Shown here: positions 1 to 7,940 of the stretch, one piece after another | Position numbering within the stretch: position 1 is the stretch's first letter | How the letters are laid out: each line of letters opens with the position of its first letter | Origin: an uncultured Woeseia sp. | GTDB taxonomy: Bacteria; Pseudomonadota; Gammaproteobacteria; Steroidobacterales; Woeseiaceae | Direction of reading: 5' to 3' | Assembly (NCBI GenBank): GCA_937925605.1 | Contig: CALALV010000132.1 | Coordinates: 1 to 33,378 of the forward strand | DNA: 33,378 nt | Translations under genes and position numbers: made by a program | The notes under the pieces: generated by a model | What the model saw: only the letters and a program-made list of their open reading frames with translations | Databases searched by the model: none | Told to the model about the DNA's origin: nothing

Positions 1-418
1 GCCAGCGCGCCCCGCCGTCGACGCGGACCGGCCGGACCGAGCGGGCGGCCGCGCCGATCGTCTCGATGCCCGCCGCGTCCGCGGCGCTGATGCGGCCCGG
101 CTGCGCGTCATCGGCCGCGGCGATCACCTGGAAGCCCGCGGTGACCGCGTCGTTATCGGTGAACTCGAGGACCAGCGCGTAGTCGCGTCCGGCACGCGCG
201 ACCGCCGGCAGGCCGCGCAGCGCGAGCCCGGGCGAGTCGCGCCGCGCGTCGAAATCGTAGTGGCAGGACGCGCAGGATTCTTCCGCGTCCGGGTTGGCGG
301 CGCCCCAGGGCGCGCCTTCGGGGTAGGCGCCGACAGCACCCGCGGCCAGCGCCACGGCGCAGGCCGCGGCGGCCGTCCGGCCGTCAGCGATCCGACGTGA
401 CGCGCGCGCGGCCGACAT
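1..418 (-). CDS. Exported CxxCH protein with Reeler-like domain (3' end outside window)
   Basis: Open from the ATG at 418 to the window edge, about 139 codons, so the C-terminus is missing. The N-terminus is basic, then alanine-rich and hydrophobic to about residue 31 (…AAGAVGA), a plausible Sec signal peptide. A C49-A-S-C52-H53 motif follows, the pattern of a c-type haem site. Residues about 68-125 (EFTDNDAVTAGFQVIAA…) resemble the Reeler/choice-of-anchor V domain of exported cytochrome-like proteins. The start overlaps the last 35 bases of the beta-propeller gene upstream, so the two are probably co-translated. Likely a periplasmic or surface protein, possibly a haem protein. A single CxxCH could also bind another metal or be structural. 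The motif and frame are seen; the domain name is recognition without a search. Confidence 0.6.
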   Translation of the reverse strand, partial: MSAARASRRIADGRTAAAACAVALAAGAVGAYPEGAPWGAANPDAEESCASCHYDFDARRDSPGLALRGLPAVARAGRDYALVLEFTDNDAVTAGFQVIAAADDAQPGRISAADAAGIETIGAAARSVRPVRVDGGARW

Positions 419-1373
419 AGTTCGTATCGGTGCCGAACCACACCGTGCCGGACGGCTCGTGGAAGTGCATGTGGCGCACCGTGCCGCCGCCCGAGGGCAC
501 CGGCGTCGCGCTGAAGAAGCTCGCGGTCTGCGGGTCGAAGCCGTTGAACACGTTCGGCTGCACGCCGGTCGCGACGACCCAGATGCGATCCTGCGCGTCG
601 GCAGCCATACCGTAAGGCCGCGAGCCCTCGCCCTGCGGCAGCGGCCACTCCTCGAACTCGCCGCTCGCCGGGTCGTAGACGCCGAGCCGGCCGGTCGCGT
701 AGTCGCCGTACCAGACGCGCCCGTCGGACGTGATCTCGATGCGGCGCGGCCGCGCCTTCTCGCGCGGCAGCGCGATCTCGGTCAGCTCGAGCGTCGCCGG
801 GTCGACGTGCGCCAGCTTGTGCGTGCCGAACAGGACCGCCCAGACGTCGCCGTCCGGCGCGATCTTGATGCCGTAGGGGCGCGAGCGCGGCGTCGGCGAC
901 ACGGCGATGTCCACCTCGCGCGTGTCGATGTGCAGCCGGCCGATGCGGTTGCCGCCCTGCACCGTGAACCAGATGTTCTCCTCGTCGTGGTCGAACACGA
1001 GCGTGTGCGGGTCGCGCGCGGCCGGGTCGGGCATCTCGATTTCCTCGATCTCGCCCGTGGCCGGGTCGTAGCGGCCGATCAGCGCATTGCGGTTGCCGGC
1101 GTACCAGACGATGCCGTCGCTGCCGACGATCAGGTTGTGCGGCCCGGAGCCCGGCTTCAGGTCGATCTTCTCGAAGCGGCCGCGCTCGACGTCGAGCCGC
1201 GCGAGGTAGCCCGTGCGCTGCCCGACGAACCAGACCGATTCGGCGGATTCCGCGAACGGGTCGCGCGGCCGCGACTCCGCGTACGGGACCTCCCACTCGT
1301 CGATGTCGATTTCCCCGGCCTGCGCGGACAGCGCCACGGCCAGGAGTACCAGGAAGCTCGCGCGCTCGATCAT
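384..1373 (-). CDS. Exported Vgb-like beta-propeller protein
   Basis: 329 residues with a signal peptide (MIERASFLVLLAVALSAQA). The rest is a run of blade repeats of the kind 'G.VWY.G…IGRYDPATGEI', typical of the streptogramin/virginiamycin B lyase (Vgb)-like propeller: VWFVGQRTGYLARLD, VWYAGNRNALIGRYD, IWFTVQGGNRIGRLH, VWAVLFGTHKLAHVD, VWYGDYATGRLGVYD and VWFGTDTNYVGRARV. True Vgb linearises streptogramin B by elimination. Most exported homologues are uncharacterised and often lie beside cytochrome-type proteins, as here, where the next gene encodes a CxxCH protein overlapping by 35 bases. I infer a periplasmic propeller working with that partner rather than an antibiotic resistance enzyme. 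The propeller call is firm; the substrate is unknown. Confidence 0.8.
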   Translation of the reverse strand: MIERASFLVLLAVALSAQAGEIDIDEWEVPYAESRPRDPFAESAESVWFVGQRTGYLARLDVERGRFEKIDLKPGSGPHNLIVGSDGIVWYAGNRNALIGRYDPATGEIEEIEMPDPAARDPHTLVFDHDEENIWFTVQGGNRIGRLHIDTREVDIAVSPTPRSRPYGIKIAPDGDVWAVLFGTHKLAHVDPATLELTEIALPREKARPRRIEITSDGRVWYGDYATGRLGVYDPASGEFEEWPLPQGEGSRPYGMAADAQDRIWVVATGVQPNVFNGFDPQTASFFSATPVPSGGGTVRHMHFHEPSGTVWFGTDTNYVGRARVTSDR

Positions 1374-1442
1374 GGCCCGTCTCCTGCGTATCCGGCGGAA
1401 GGCGTCAGTCTACCCGCGCGCGACCGCAAATCCAGCCGGCGA

Positions 1443-1679
1443 TCAGTGCGAGTCCTTGCGCCCGTAGTCGCGGTCGACCGCCGGGTCGACTTCCTTCGCC
1501 CGTGCGCGGCCGGCTCGCTCGGCCTCGCGCAGCTCGGCCGCTTCGTCGTCGGAGGCGGGCTCGGCCTCGCGCGCCCTGTCGTCGACCTGTCCGGACTCGA
1601 CGAAGTCGCGCGTGTCCTTGCGGTACTCGCGGTCGGCCTCGCGGTTGCCTTCGCCGGGATTCTGCGTCTTCGTGCTCAT
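1443..1679 (-). CDS. Small, highly charged hydrophilic protein, unknown function
   Basis: 78 residues from the ATG at 1679, chosen because AAGGAGG lies five bases upstream. An in-frame upstream extension would be arginine-rich non-coding sequence. The protein has no hydrophobic stretch and no cysteine. It is dominated by D, E, R, K and A with repeated 'RE.DREYRKDTRDFVESGQ' and 'AELREAERAGRARAKEVD' helix-like patterns, and ends in GRKDSH. Such composition fits small hydrophilin or stress-type proteins, probably disordered or helical, but I do not recognise a family. It stands alone between the propeller gene and the peptidase gene. The strong ribosome binding site and coherent codon use support it being real. 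Confidence 0.65.
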   Translation of the reverse strand: MSTKTQNPGEGNREADREYRKDTRDFVESGQVDDRAREAEPASDDEAAELREAERAGRARAKEVDPAVDRDYGRKDSH

Positions 1680-1824
1680 GGATCCTCCTTCGCATTCGTG
1701 ACGGACAGGAGGATGCAAGCGGCGTGCCGGCGGCGAGCCCGCGCAGGACCGGGCCGCAGCCGCGCGCGGGCGTCGCTGCACGGTACGATTTACAAGCCGT
1801 GTGCCGCGCCTTACAGCGTCGCGT

Positions 1825-3300
1825 TCACTCGACGCAGCGGATCATCTGGTAGTCGAGCCTGCCGGTCTCGTCGCCGGTCGGTTCGCGCAGGCCGTACTGC
1901 AGGCGCGTGCGCGTCTCGATGCTGGCGAGCAGGTCCTCGCCGACGGCGAGTGCCTCGGCCGCGCGCTCGTGCCCGTAGCGGGTCAGCAGCGCTTCGGCCA
2001 GCGCCGGCTCGCCGGCCCCGTACAAGGTCCCGGCCGTTGCCTCGAGCGTCGCCTGCTCGTCGATCATGCGATCCTCGAAGGCCGTCAGCGCCCGCGTCAC
2101 CTCCGGCAGGAACTCCGCCGGCCGGTCGCAGGTGTAGTACATCAGGCGCTTGAACAGGCGGCCGGCGAACTGCGTCGCCTCGCGAATCTGCCAGTCCCGG
2201 GTCAGGAACGTGCGCGACTCGCCTTTCGTCAGGTAGCGGTGGCGACCGTATTCCGGCGGGATGCCCTGCATGCCGATGCGCCAGGGCAGGAACGGCGCCG
2301 TGACCGAGCCGGTCGGCGCGACCCACAGCGTCCGGAGCCCGGGCCGCACCCCCTCGCGGAGTTGCGCGATGCTCAGCGAGCTGTTCACCGAGTTCTACTC
2401 CGGCGGGTCGCGCACGGCGTCGGGCATCTCGCGCAGGCCGAGGGGGGCGGCCGCGCGCAGCTCGGCCTCCATCTCGCGCCGCGGGTAACGGACCTCCGGC
2501 GTGCCGTAGACGGCGTTGACGTCGAAGGCCTCGCCGCTGTCCGGGTCGTACCAGCCCTGGCTGATCGCGAAGTCGATGAAGTTGGCCGAGCCGCGGTAGT
2601 CCGGGTGCTCCTGGAAGTCGAGCGGAATCTCGCCCATGTACCCCGGGTAGAACATGACGACCTCGTCCGGGCCGAGGCGGCGCGCGATCCACAGGCCCTG
2701 GCCGCCGGCGAAGTCGAGCAGTACCCAGCCCTCGCGCGCGTCGGCAAACATGTGCGAGTTGCCGCCGTAGGACGAGTAGCCGTGTCGGTCGATCAGTTCG
2801 CCGACGATCGTGACGGCTTCCTCGGCGCTCTGCGCACGCTCCATGACGATTCGCGACAGGTCGCTGTAGTTCGGCCCGCGCTGCGGCCGCGGCGTCATCG
2901 CGACCAGCTCCGGCCGCGAGTCGCTCCAGATGTCGCGCGCGGCGACGCCGTGCTCGTTCAGACCGCCGTTGGTCAGCGGCGGCGGGAAGCCCTCGAACTC
3001 GGAGTAGTTCATCGACAGGTAGCGCGCCGTGCGCCGGACCTGCGGAATCTCGCCGAGTTCGCCGGGCAGGTTGGCGCTCGCGTCCACGCCGACCGTGATC
3101 GTCGCGCCCTCCGGATGCTCCGCGGCCGGCACCAGCACCAGCCAGTGGCTCGAGACTTCGTCGCCGCTGCCGCCGAGCATGACGCTGCCGTCTTCGGTCA
3201 GGTCGCGACCGACGTAGATGCCGTAGCTCGCGCCCGCCTCGCCGGCGGCGAGCAGCGCCAGCGCGGCCAGGCAGCGCGCAGCCGCCCTGGTTCCAGACAT
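1825..3300 (-). pseudogene. Exported C69-type dipeptidase homologue interrupted by an in-frame TAG
   Basis: Reading from the ATG at 3300, one frame covers 491 codons but has an amber TAG at codon 302 (2397-2395). Both sides look like parts of one C69 (PepD/secernin-like) peptidase. Residues 25-301 include SYGIYVGRDLTEDGSV, GGSGDEVSSHW and NGGLNEHGVA. After the stop come SLSIAQLREGVRPGLRTLWVAPTGSV and PWRIGMQGIPPEYG, the usual C-terminal half. A GTG at 2388 could start the downstream part, but no good ribosome binding site is apparent and half an Ntn-hydrolase fold would not work. The signal peptide (MSGTRAAARCLAALALLAAGEAGA) would leave Ser25 at the mature N-terminus, where C69 enzymes have their nucleophilic Cys. 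Either a recent nonsense mutation, an assembly error or genuine readthrough; pseudogene is the simplest call. Confidence 0.7.
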
Positions 3301-3441
3301 GTTGCGATCCCCCCGGGGCGCCCGCCCGAAAAAGTCCGTTACAAGACGTTACGCCGCTGTCATCCCCGCGTAGCGCCCGCAGTGCATTGTACGCATGCCG
3401 CCGCTGCCTGCGGCAGTCCATCGACCCGAGGAGACCAGCCC
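3301..3441. other. Divergent intergenic region (C69 peptidase / fasciclin)
   Basis: 140 bases between divergent starts. It must hold promoters for both genes, but I see no convincing -35/-10 pair. A small GC hairpin (gccgc/gcggc) lies near 3395-3415. The fasciclin ribosome binding site GAGGAGA is at 3428-3434. Confidence 0.4.
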
Positions 3442-4026
3442 GTGAGAAAAATAGTCATTGCCTTCCTGGCCGCATCCGCGTTCGCCACGCTCGCCGCGCC
3501 GGCCTTCGCCGACGACGACCGCAAGGCCTACCGCAAGGAAGTCCGCGAATTCTTCGAGTGCGCGTTCACGCCGCCCGCCTACTACCCGGGCACGATCGTG
3601 CAGGCTGCCCTCGACACGCCGGCGCTGTCCGAACTGGCCGGTGCGGTTGTCGCCGCGGGCCTCGACGGCGTACTGTCCAGCGAAGGGCCGTTCACCGTGT
3701 ATGCACCGATCAACGACGCGTTCGCCGCGATCCCGGAGAGCGTGCTGAACGGCATCCTCGCGGTCAGCGACGACGAGGGCAACCTAGTCGGCCTGCAGGC
3801 CGTGCTGACCTACCCCGTCGCCGCGGGTGACGGCTTCCGCAACGTCCGTAATCGTCTGTTCCGCCGCATCGCCGAGATCGACACGGTGCAGGGCCAGAGC
3901 CTGTTCTTCAGCCGCGACCGCGACGGCACGGAGATCAACCAGTCGAACCTCGTGTCCTGCCAGCCGGTCGTCACGACCAACGGCATCGTCTACCTGATCG
4001 ACAGCGTGCTCTTGCCGCAGTTCTGA
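3442..4026 (+). CDS. Exported fasciclin (FAS1) domain protein
   Basis: 194 residues from the GTG at 3442, eight bases after GAGGAGA. The signal peptide (MRKIVIAFLAASAFATLAAPAFA, then DDD) directs it to the periplasm or outside. Residues about 55-190 form one FAS1 domain: TPALSELAGAVVAAGLDGVL, the core GPFTVYAPINDAFAAIP, the middle segment AVLTYPVAAGDG, and the closing TTNGIVYLIDSVLLPQF. FAS1 domains mediate cell-surface or matrix adhesion, and single-domain exported forms are common in proteobacteria. There is a short charged linker before the domain (RKAYRKEVREFFEC), and two cysteines (in EFFECAF and SCQP) that could pair. It has no evident operon partner; the next gene converges on it. Confidence 0.88.
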   Translation: MRKIVIAFLAASAFATLAAPAFADDDRKAYRKEVREFFECAFTPPAYYPGTIVQAALDTPALSELAGAVVAAGLDGVLSSEGPFTVYAPINDAFAAIPESVLNGILAVSDDEGNLVGLQAVLTYPVAAGDGFRNVRNRLFRRIAEIDTVQGQSLFFSRDRDGTEINQSNLVSCQPVVTTNGIVYLIDSVLLPQF

Positions 4027-4031
4027 CCGGC

Positions 4032-4063
4032 CGGCCCGCGGACGCCCGGGCGTTCGCGGGCCG
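4032..4063. terminator. Bidirectional hairpin between convergent genes
   Basis: A 14-bp stem (4032-4045 with 4050-4063, one G-T wobble) and the loop CCGG lie in the 40-base gap between the fasciclin gene and the converging glycerate kinase gene. There is no T-run on either side, so intrinsic termination is only moderately supported. Confidence 0.5.
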
Positions 4064-4066
4064 CGC

Positions 4067-4951
4067 TCAGGCGAGCCGGCCGCGGAACCGCGAGGCGCTG
4101 ACCGCGTGGCTCTCGTCGAGTTCGAGCAGCGCATCGGCGCGCGCCGGCATCTCGGCGAGATCGTGGCGCGTGATGCGCTCGAAGTGCGCGATAAAACGCT
4201 CGACGGCCGCGTCGTCCATCACCGCGTCGCCTTGCTCGCCCGCGCTCTCGCGCAGCTTGTGTTCCTGTTCCAGCCGCCAGCCGCGCACTGCTTCAAAACC
4301 CGGCACGTGCAGGTGCACCAGCGCGTCCAGCGGCTCGAACAGCGCCGGGTAGTCCTCGCGCAGCCGCGTGTTGACCCAGCTCCGCCAGCGCCCGTCCGGG
4401 TCTTCGCGACGCTCGAGTTCGTTCACGGGTTCGGCCAGCCGCCGGCTCGGCTCGGCCCGCGAGCCCACGCACCAGCCCTCGAAGACCACGACGTCTATCG
4501 GCAGCCGGACGCCGGGCCAGCGTTCGCGCGCCACGCGATCGTCACGTGACTTGTCGAAGCGCGGCAGCGGCACCGTGCCCGACCTGCCGGCCAGCGCCGC
4601 CAGCGTGCGCCGGCCGAGGGCCACGTCGTGCGTGCCCGGCACGCCGCGGGTCGCGAGCAGCGGGTGCACGTCCTGGCCGAGGCGCGCGCGCTCCGCGCGC
4701 GTCAGGTACAGATCGTCGATCGACAGCTCGGCCACCTGCAGCCCGTGGTGTTCGCTGAGCCGGGCAGCGAGGAAAGCCGCCAGCGTCGACTTGCCCGAGC
4801 CCTGCGCGCCGTTGACGCCGAGCACGAACAGCCCGGGCCTGCGCGCTGCCGCCGCGTGCACCCGTTCGGCGAGCGGCGTGTAGTGCGTGCTGGCGACTTG
4901 CGCGAACGCGGCCGGCAGGCGGTGCCCGGCAATGAAGGTTTCAATGCTCAC
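4067..4951 (-). CDS. P-loop glycerate kinase (GLYK-like)
   Basis: 294 residues from the GTG at 4951, whose bases overlap the TGA of the upstream phosphorylase (GTGA), a translational-coupling junction. Walker A is G48-A-Q-G-S-G-K-S55 (LGVNGAQGSGKST). ELSIDDLYLT, RGVPGTHD, LPRFDKSRDDR and VVFEGWCVG are hallmark segments of the PRK-like P-loop kinase family containing plant-type D-glycerate 3-kinase and its yeast and bacterial relatives. It would phosphorylate D-glycerate with ATP in the cytoplasm. It is last in the glucosylglycerate operon, directly after the enzyme predicted to release glycerate. If it makes 3-phosphoglycerate, as the plant enzyme does, it regenerates the acceptor used by the synthase two genes upstream. 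Family firm; regiochemistry inferred. Confidence 0.85.
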   Translation of the reverse strand: MSIETFIAGHRLPAAFAQVASTHYTPLAERVHAAAARRPGLFVLGVNGAQGSGKSTLAAFLAARLSEHHGLQVAELSIDDLYLTRAERARLGQDVHPLLATRGVPGTHDVALGRRTLAALAGRSGTVPLPRFDKSRDDRVARERWPGVRLPIDVVVFEGWCVGSRAEPSRRLAEPVNELERREDPDGRWRSWVNTRLREDYPALFEPLDALVHLHVPGFEAVRGWRLEQEHKLRESAGEQGDAVMDDAAVERFIAHFERITRHDLAEMPARADALLELDESHAVSASRFRGRLA

Positions 4952-6693
4952 CGGTTGCTCAGCCACACGGTCTGGTACGGGGCGAGTTCCAGCGTGGCCT
5001 GGTCCTCGTCGATGCGCTGTCCGCCGATCAGGTCGCGCCACTCGGCGGTACTGACGAGGTTGATGTTCTCGAGGTCAATGGACTGCGGCCGCGCCGTGAT
5101 GTTGCTGATGCTGAACACGTCCTGCTCGCGATCCAGCGACTGGCGCCAGATGCCGAACACCTCGAGTCCGAGCTGCAGCGTGAACTGGATAGCGTTCGGG
5201 TGAAAGGCTTTCTGCGCGCGCCGCAGCTTGAGCAGGGCGCGCAGTCCCTCGAGTACGCGGTGCTGCTGGCTCTCCGGGTCCGCGAGGCGTCGCTCGATCT
5301 CCGCCAGCGGCCAGACATGCCGGTTGATCGAGCGGAAGCGGCCCGTCTCCGCGACCGCCTCGTGGTCGTTCGGCGTACCCAGCAGGCTGTGGATGTAGAG
5401 CGCCGGGATGCCCTCGAGCGCGAGCATGATCGCGTGCGCGCACAGGAAGCGCGCGAGCTGGTGCTCGTCCTCGCCGTCGACGGTGCCGCGCAGGGCGTCG
5501 ATCAGGCTGATGTTGACCTCGTAGGGATGCGGGGCGCCGTCGGGCCCGGTGCGCAGCGAGATCTTGCCGCCGAATCCCGTCAACGTATCGAGCAGTTGCG
5601 CGCGCTCGGCGGCGGACAGCAGGCCGTCGGCCGGGCGCATGCCGATGCCGTCGTGCGAGGCGATGAAGTTCAGGTAGCAGGTGCCGTGGCGCGCCGGGGG
5701 CATGCTCATGAGCCAGGTCTTCAGGTGCCGGCAGTTGCCGGTCAACAGCGCGTAGATGAGCAGCGGCGGCAGCGAGAAATTGTAGATCGCGTGCGCCTCG
5801 TTGGCGTTGCCGAAGTAGGTCAGGTTGTCGCGGTTCGGCACGTTGGTCTCGGTGATCAGCATGACCGACGGGTCGCGGAACTCGACCAGCGTGCGCAGCA
5901 GCTTGATGATCTCGTGGGTGCGCTGGTCGTGCAGGCAGGTCGTGCCCGGTTCCTTCCACAGGAACGCGACCGCGTCGAGGCGCAGCACGCGGATGCCCTG
6001 CTCGAGGTAGTGGTGCAGGATGCGCACGAACTCCAGCAGCACCTGCGGGTTGCCGAAGTCGAAGTCGACCTGGTCGGGCCCGAACGTGCACCAGACCCAG
6101 CGCTCGCCGTCGGCCGTCTCGACCCGCGTGCGCAGCGGCGTCGAGCGCGGGCGCACGACCTGCCCCAGGTCGTCGTCGGGGCTGGCTTCCTTGAAATAGT
6201 CCTTGCCGGGGTCCTTGCGCGCGATGAAGTTGCGAAACCACTGCGACTGGCTCGAGCCGTGATTGATGACGAGGTCCGCCATCAGGCGGTAGCTCTGCGC
6301 CAGCGCGCGTATGTCCTGCCAGTCGCCGGCGTCGCCGTCGACGGCCAGGTAGTCCTTGACGGCGAAACCGTCGTCGGAACTCCACGGGTAGAACGGCAGC
6401 ACGTGCACGCCGTTCAGCGTGTCGCCGAGGTGCCGGTCGAGGAACTCGCGCAAGGTCTGCAGCCCGGGCTTGCCAGGCTCGGTGAACGTGGTCGCGTAAC
6501 TGATCGCCCAGCAGTCGGTCTCGTCCCAGTAATTGCGGTACGGTTCCGGCTCGCGCGGCGGCGCCGGGTAGGCCATCGCCTCGATCAGCGGCGAGACCAA
6601 CTCGCGCGCGACGCGCGGCCCGTAGATGAACTCCAGGTGCGTGCGCAGCCGCGCGCGCAGCCGGTTCATGCCGCGCTTCGCCGTACCGGCCAT
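4948..6693 (-). CDS. GH13_18 glycoside phosphorylase, probable glucosylglycerate phosphorylase
   Basis: 581 residues, start ATG at 6693, two bases after the stop of the synthase gene. It is a sucrose-phosphorylase-type GH13 enzyme: NYWDETDCWAISYATTF, VHVLPFYPWSSDDGFAVKDY and DLVINHGSSQS, with nucleophile D240 (VLRLDAVAF), acid/base E282 (LITETNVP) and third carboxylate D348 (IASHDGIGMRP). Such proteins are often labelled sucrose phosphorylase. The longer N-terminus and the context (GpgS-type synthase, MPGP-type phosphatase, glycerate kinase) instead match the glucosylglycerate phosphorylase subgroup, as in E. coli YcjM. Reaction: glucosylglycerate + phosphate to glucose-1-phosphate + D-glycerate, in the cytoplasm; it has no signal peptide. 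Catalytic triad seen; substrate inferred from neighbours. Confidence 0.85.
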   Translation of the reverse strand: MAGTAKRGMNRLRARLRTHLEFIYGPRVARELVSPLIEAMAYPAPPREPEPYRNYWDETDCWAISYATTFTEPGKPGLQTLREFLDRHLGDTLNGVHVLPFYPWSSDDGFAVKDYLAVDGDAGDWQDIRALAQSYRLMADLVINHGSSQSQWFRNFIARKDPGKDYFKEASPDDDLGQVVRPRSTPLRTRVETADGERWVWCTFGPDQVDFDFGNPQVLLEFVRILHHYLEQGIRVLRLDAVAFLWKEPGTTCLHDQRTHEIIKLLRTLVEFRDPSVMLITETNVPNRDNLTYFGNANEAHAIYNFSLPPLLIYALLTGNCRHLKTWLMSMPPARHGTCYLNFIASHDGIGMRPADGLLSAAERAQLLDTLTGFGGKISLRTGPDGAPHPYEVNISLIDALRGTVDGEDEHQLARFLCAHAIMLALEGIPALYIHSLLGTPNDHEAVAETGRFRSINRHVWPLAEIERRLADPESQQHRVLEGLRALLKLRRAQKAFHPNAIQFTLQLGLEVFGIWRQSLDREQDVFSISNITARPQSIDLENINLVSTAEWRDLIGGQRIDEDQATLELAPYQTVWLSNR

Positions 6694-6695
6694 GC

Positions 6696-7919
6696 TCAGC
6701 CCGAAAACTCGGCCATGTCGCGGTCGACCGCGTCGCGCAGCTCGTCGAGCACGTCGGGCACGGCGCTGATGACCCGGTTCCACGGCGGCATGAACGGCAC
6801 GTCCATCGGGTTGTCGAGGTAGGCCTGGCCCGCGGCAACGACGTTGGCGCCGAACAGCTCGACGGCCTGCTCCTCGGCGTGGCGATCGTAGTGCAGGCCG
6901 TTCATTGCGGCGTCGGCGGCGAACACGTCGACAAAATCCAGCGCGACGCGGAAGTAGGTCGCCTTGATCGTGCGTACCTTTTCCAGCGAAAAGGTCTCGC
7001 CCTGGATCGCGAGCTTGCGGAAAAAGGCCTTGGCGATGTCGATGCTCATCTTGGACAGGCCGCGGCTCGCGTCCTCCGGGCTCAGGTCCTGGTGCTTGTG
7101 GTCGTACTGGTCGGCGATGTCGACCTGGCAGATGCGGTTGGTCGAATGGTTGCGCTGCATCTCGCTCAGCACGCCGATCTCGAGGCCCCAGTCGGTCGGG
7201 ATGCGCAGGTCGTTGATCACGTCGCGGCGCAGGGCGAACTCGCCGGCCAGCGGGTAGCGGAAGCTGTGCAGGAACTTCAGGTACTCGCTCGGGCCGCAGA
7301 CGATCGACATCGCCATGATCAGCGGCGTGACCAGCAGCCGCGTCACGCGGCCGCCGAGCGCGGTCTCGTTGACGCGCGAGTAGTAGCCCTTGCTGAAGTA
7401 GAAGCTGAAGTTCGGGTTCGCGACCGGGTAGATCAGCCGCGCCAGCAGGTCGCGCCGGTAGGTCTTGATGTCGCAGTCGTGCAGCGCGATGGCCTCGGCG
7501 CGGCCGCTCGCCAGCACGTAGCCGTAGCAGTACCAGACGTTGCGGCCCTTGCCCGGATCGGTCGGCGCCAGCCCGTGCTCGTCCAGGCGCGCGTCGAGCG
7601 CGCGCAGGCGCGGGCCGTCCTGCCAGAGCACGCGGTGGTGTTGCGGCAGCCGGTCGAAGAACTCGAGGGCATGCCGATACTCCTTCTCGTCCGCGCGGTC
7701 GAGGCCGATGACGATCTCGTTGAGGTAGGGCACGCGCGTCAGTTCCCTGACGATCGTATCGAGCGCGTCGGTCTCGAGCTCGGAGTACAGCGACGGCAGC
7801 ACGAGGCCGAGCAGCCGGCGCCGCGAGAACTCGATCAGCTCGCGCTCGAGTTCCTCGACCGGCCGCTGCGTGAGATTGTGCAGCGTCGTGATCGTGCCGT
7901 TCTGGTGAAAGTCGCCCAC
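6696..7919 (-). CDS. gpgS: Glucosyl-3-phosphoglycerate synthase-like GT-A glycosyltransferase
   Basis: 407 residues from the GTG at 7919, about eight bases after GGAGA. The GT-A donor-binding motif is D148-C-D150 (ALHDCDIKTY). Other segments typical of the GpgS/GT81 group are LPSLYSEL, EIVIGLDRAD, NPNFSFYFSKGYYSRV, FRYPLAGEFALRRDV and IPTDWGLEIGVLSEM. It should transfer glucose from an NDP-glucose to 3-phosphoglycerate. The length fits the longer archaeal/Persephonella-type GpgS rather than the roughly 320-residue actinobacterial form. It is the second gene of the operon, 21 bases after the phosphatase and two before the phosphorylase. Mannosyl transfer cannot be excluded, but the downstream glucoside phosphorylase favours glucose. 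Confidence 0.88.
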   Translation of the reverse strand: MGDFHQNGTITTLHNLTQRPVEELERELIEFSRRRLLGLVLPSLYSELETDALDTIVRELTRVPYLNEIVIGLDRADEKEYRHALEFFDRLPQHHRVLWQDGPRLRALDARLDEHGLAPTDPGKGRNVWYCYGYVLASGRAEAIALHDCDIKTYRRDLLARLIYPVANPNFSFYFSKGYYSRVNETALGGRVTRLLVTPLIMAMSIVCGPSEYLKFLHSFRYPLAGEFALRRDVINDLRIPTDWGLEIGVLSEMQRNHSTNRICQVDIADQYDHKHQDLSPEDASRGLSKMSIDIAKAFFRKLAIQGETFSLEKVRTIKATYFRVALDFVDVFAADAAMNGLHYDRHAEEQAVELFGANVVAAGQAYLDNPMDVPFMPPWNRVISAVPDVLDELRDAVDRDMAEFSG

Positions 7920-7940
7920 GTCGTCTCTCCTGCCTGTACC

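Noticed and set aside
384..1373. Virginiamycin B lyase as an antibiotic-resistance gene
   Set aside because: Similarity is to the propeller fold only; the protein is exported and paired with a CxxCH protein, and no resistance or mobile genes are nearby.
459..2153. 564-codon plus-strand open frame
   Set aside because: Antisense to the beta-propeller and peptidase genes, low complexity, no ribosome binding site.
2395..2397. TAG read as pyrrolysine
   Set aside because: No pyl genes are visible and the family has no known pyrrolysine; nonsense mutation or sequence error is simpler.
5200..6822. 540-codon plus-strand open frame opposite the phosphorylase
   Set aside because: Valine/arginine/glutamine-rich antisense sequence without domains, fully explained by the real gene on the other strand.
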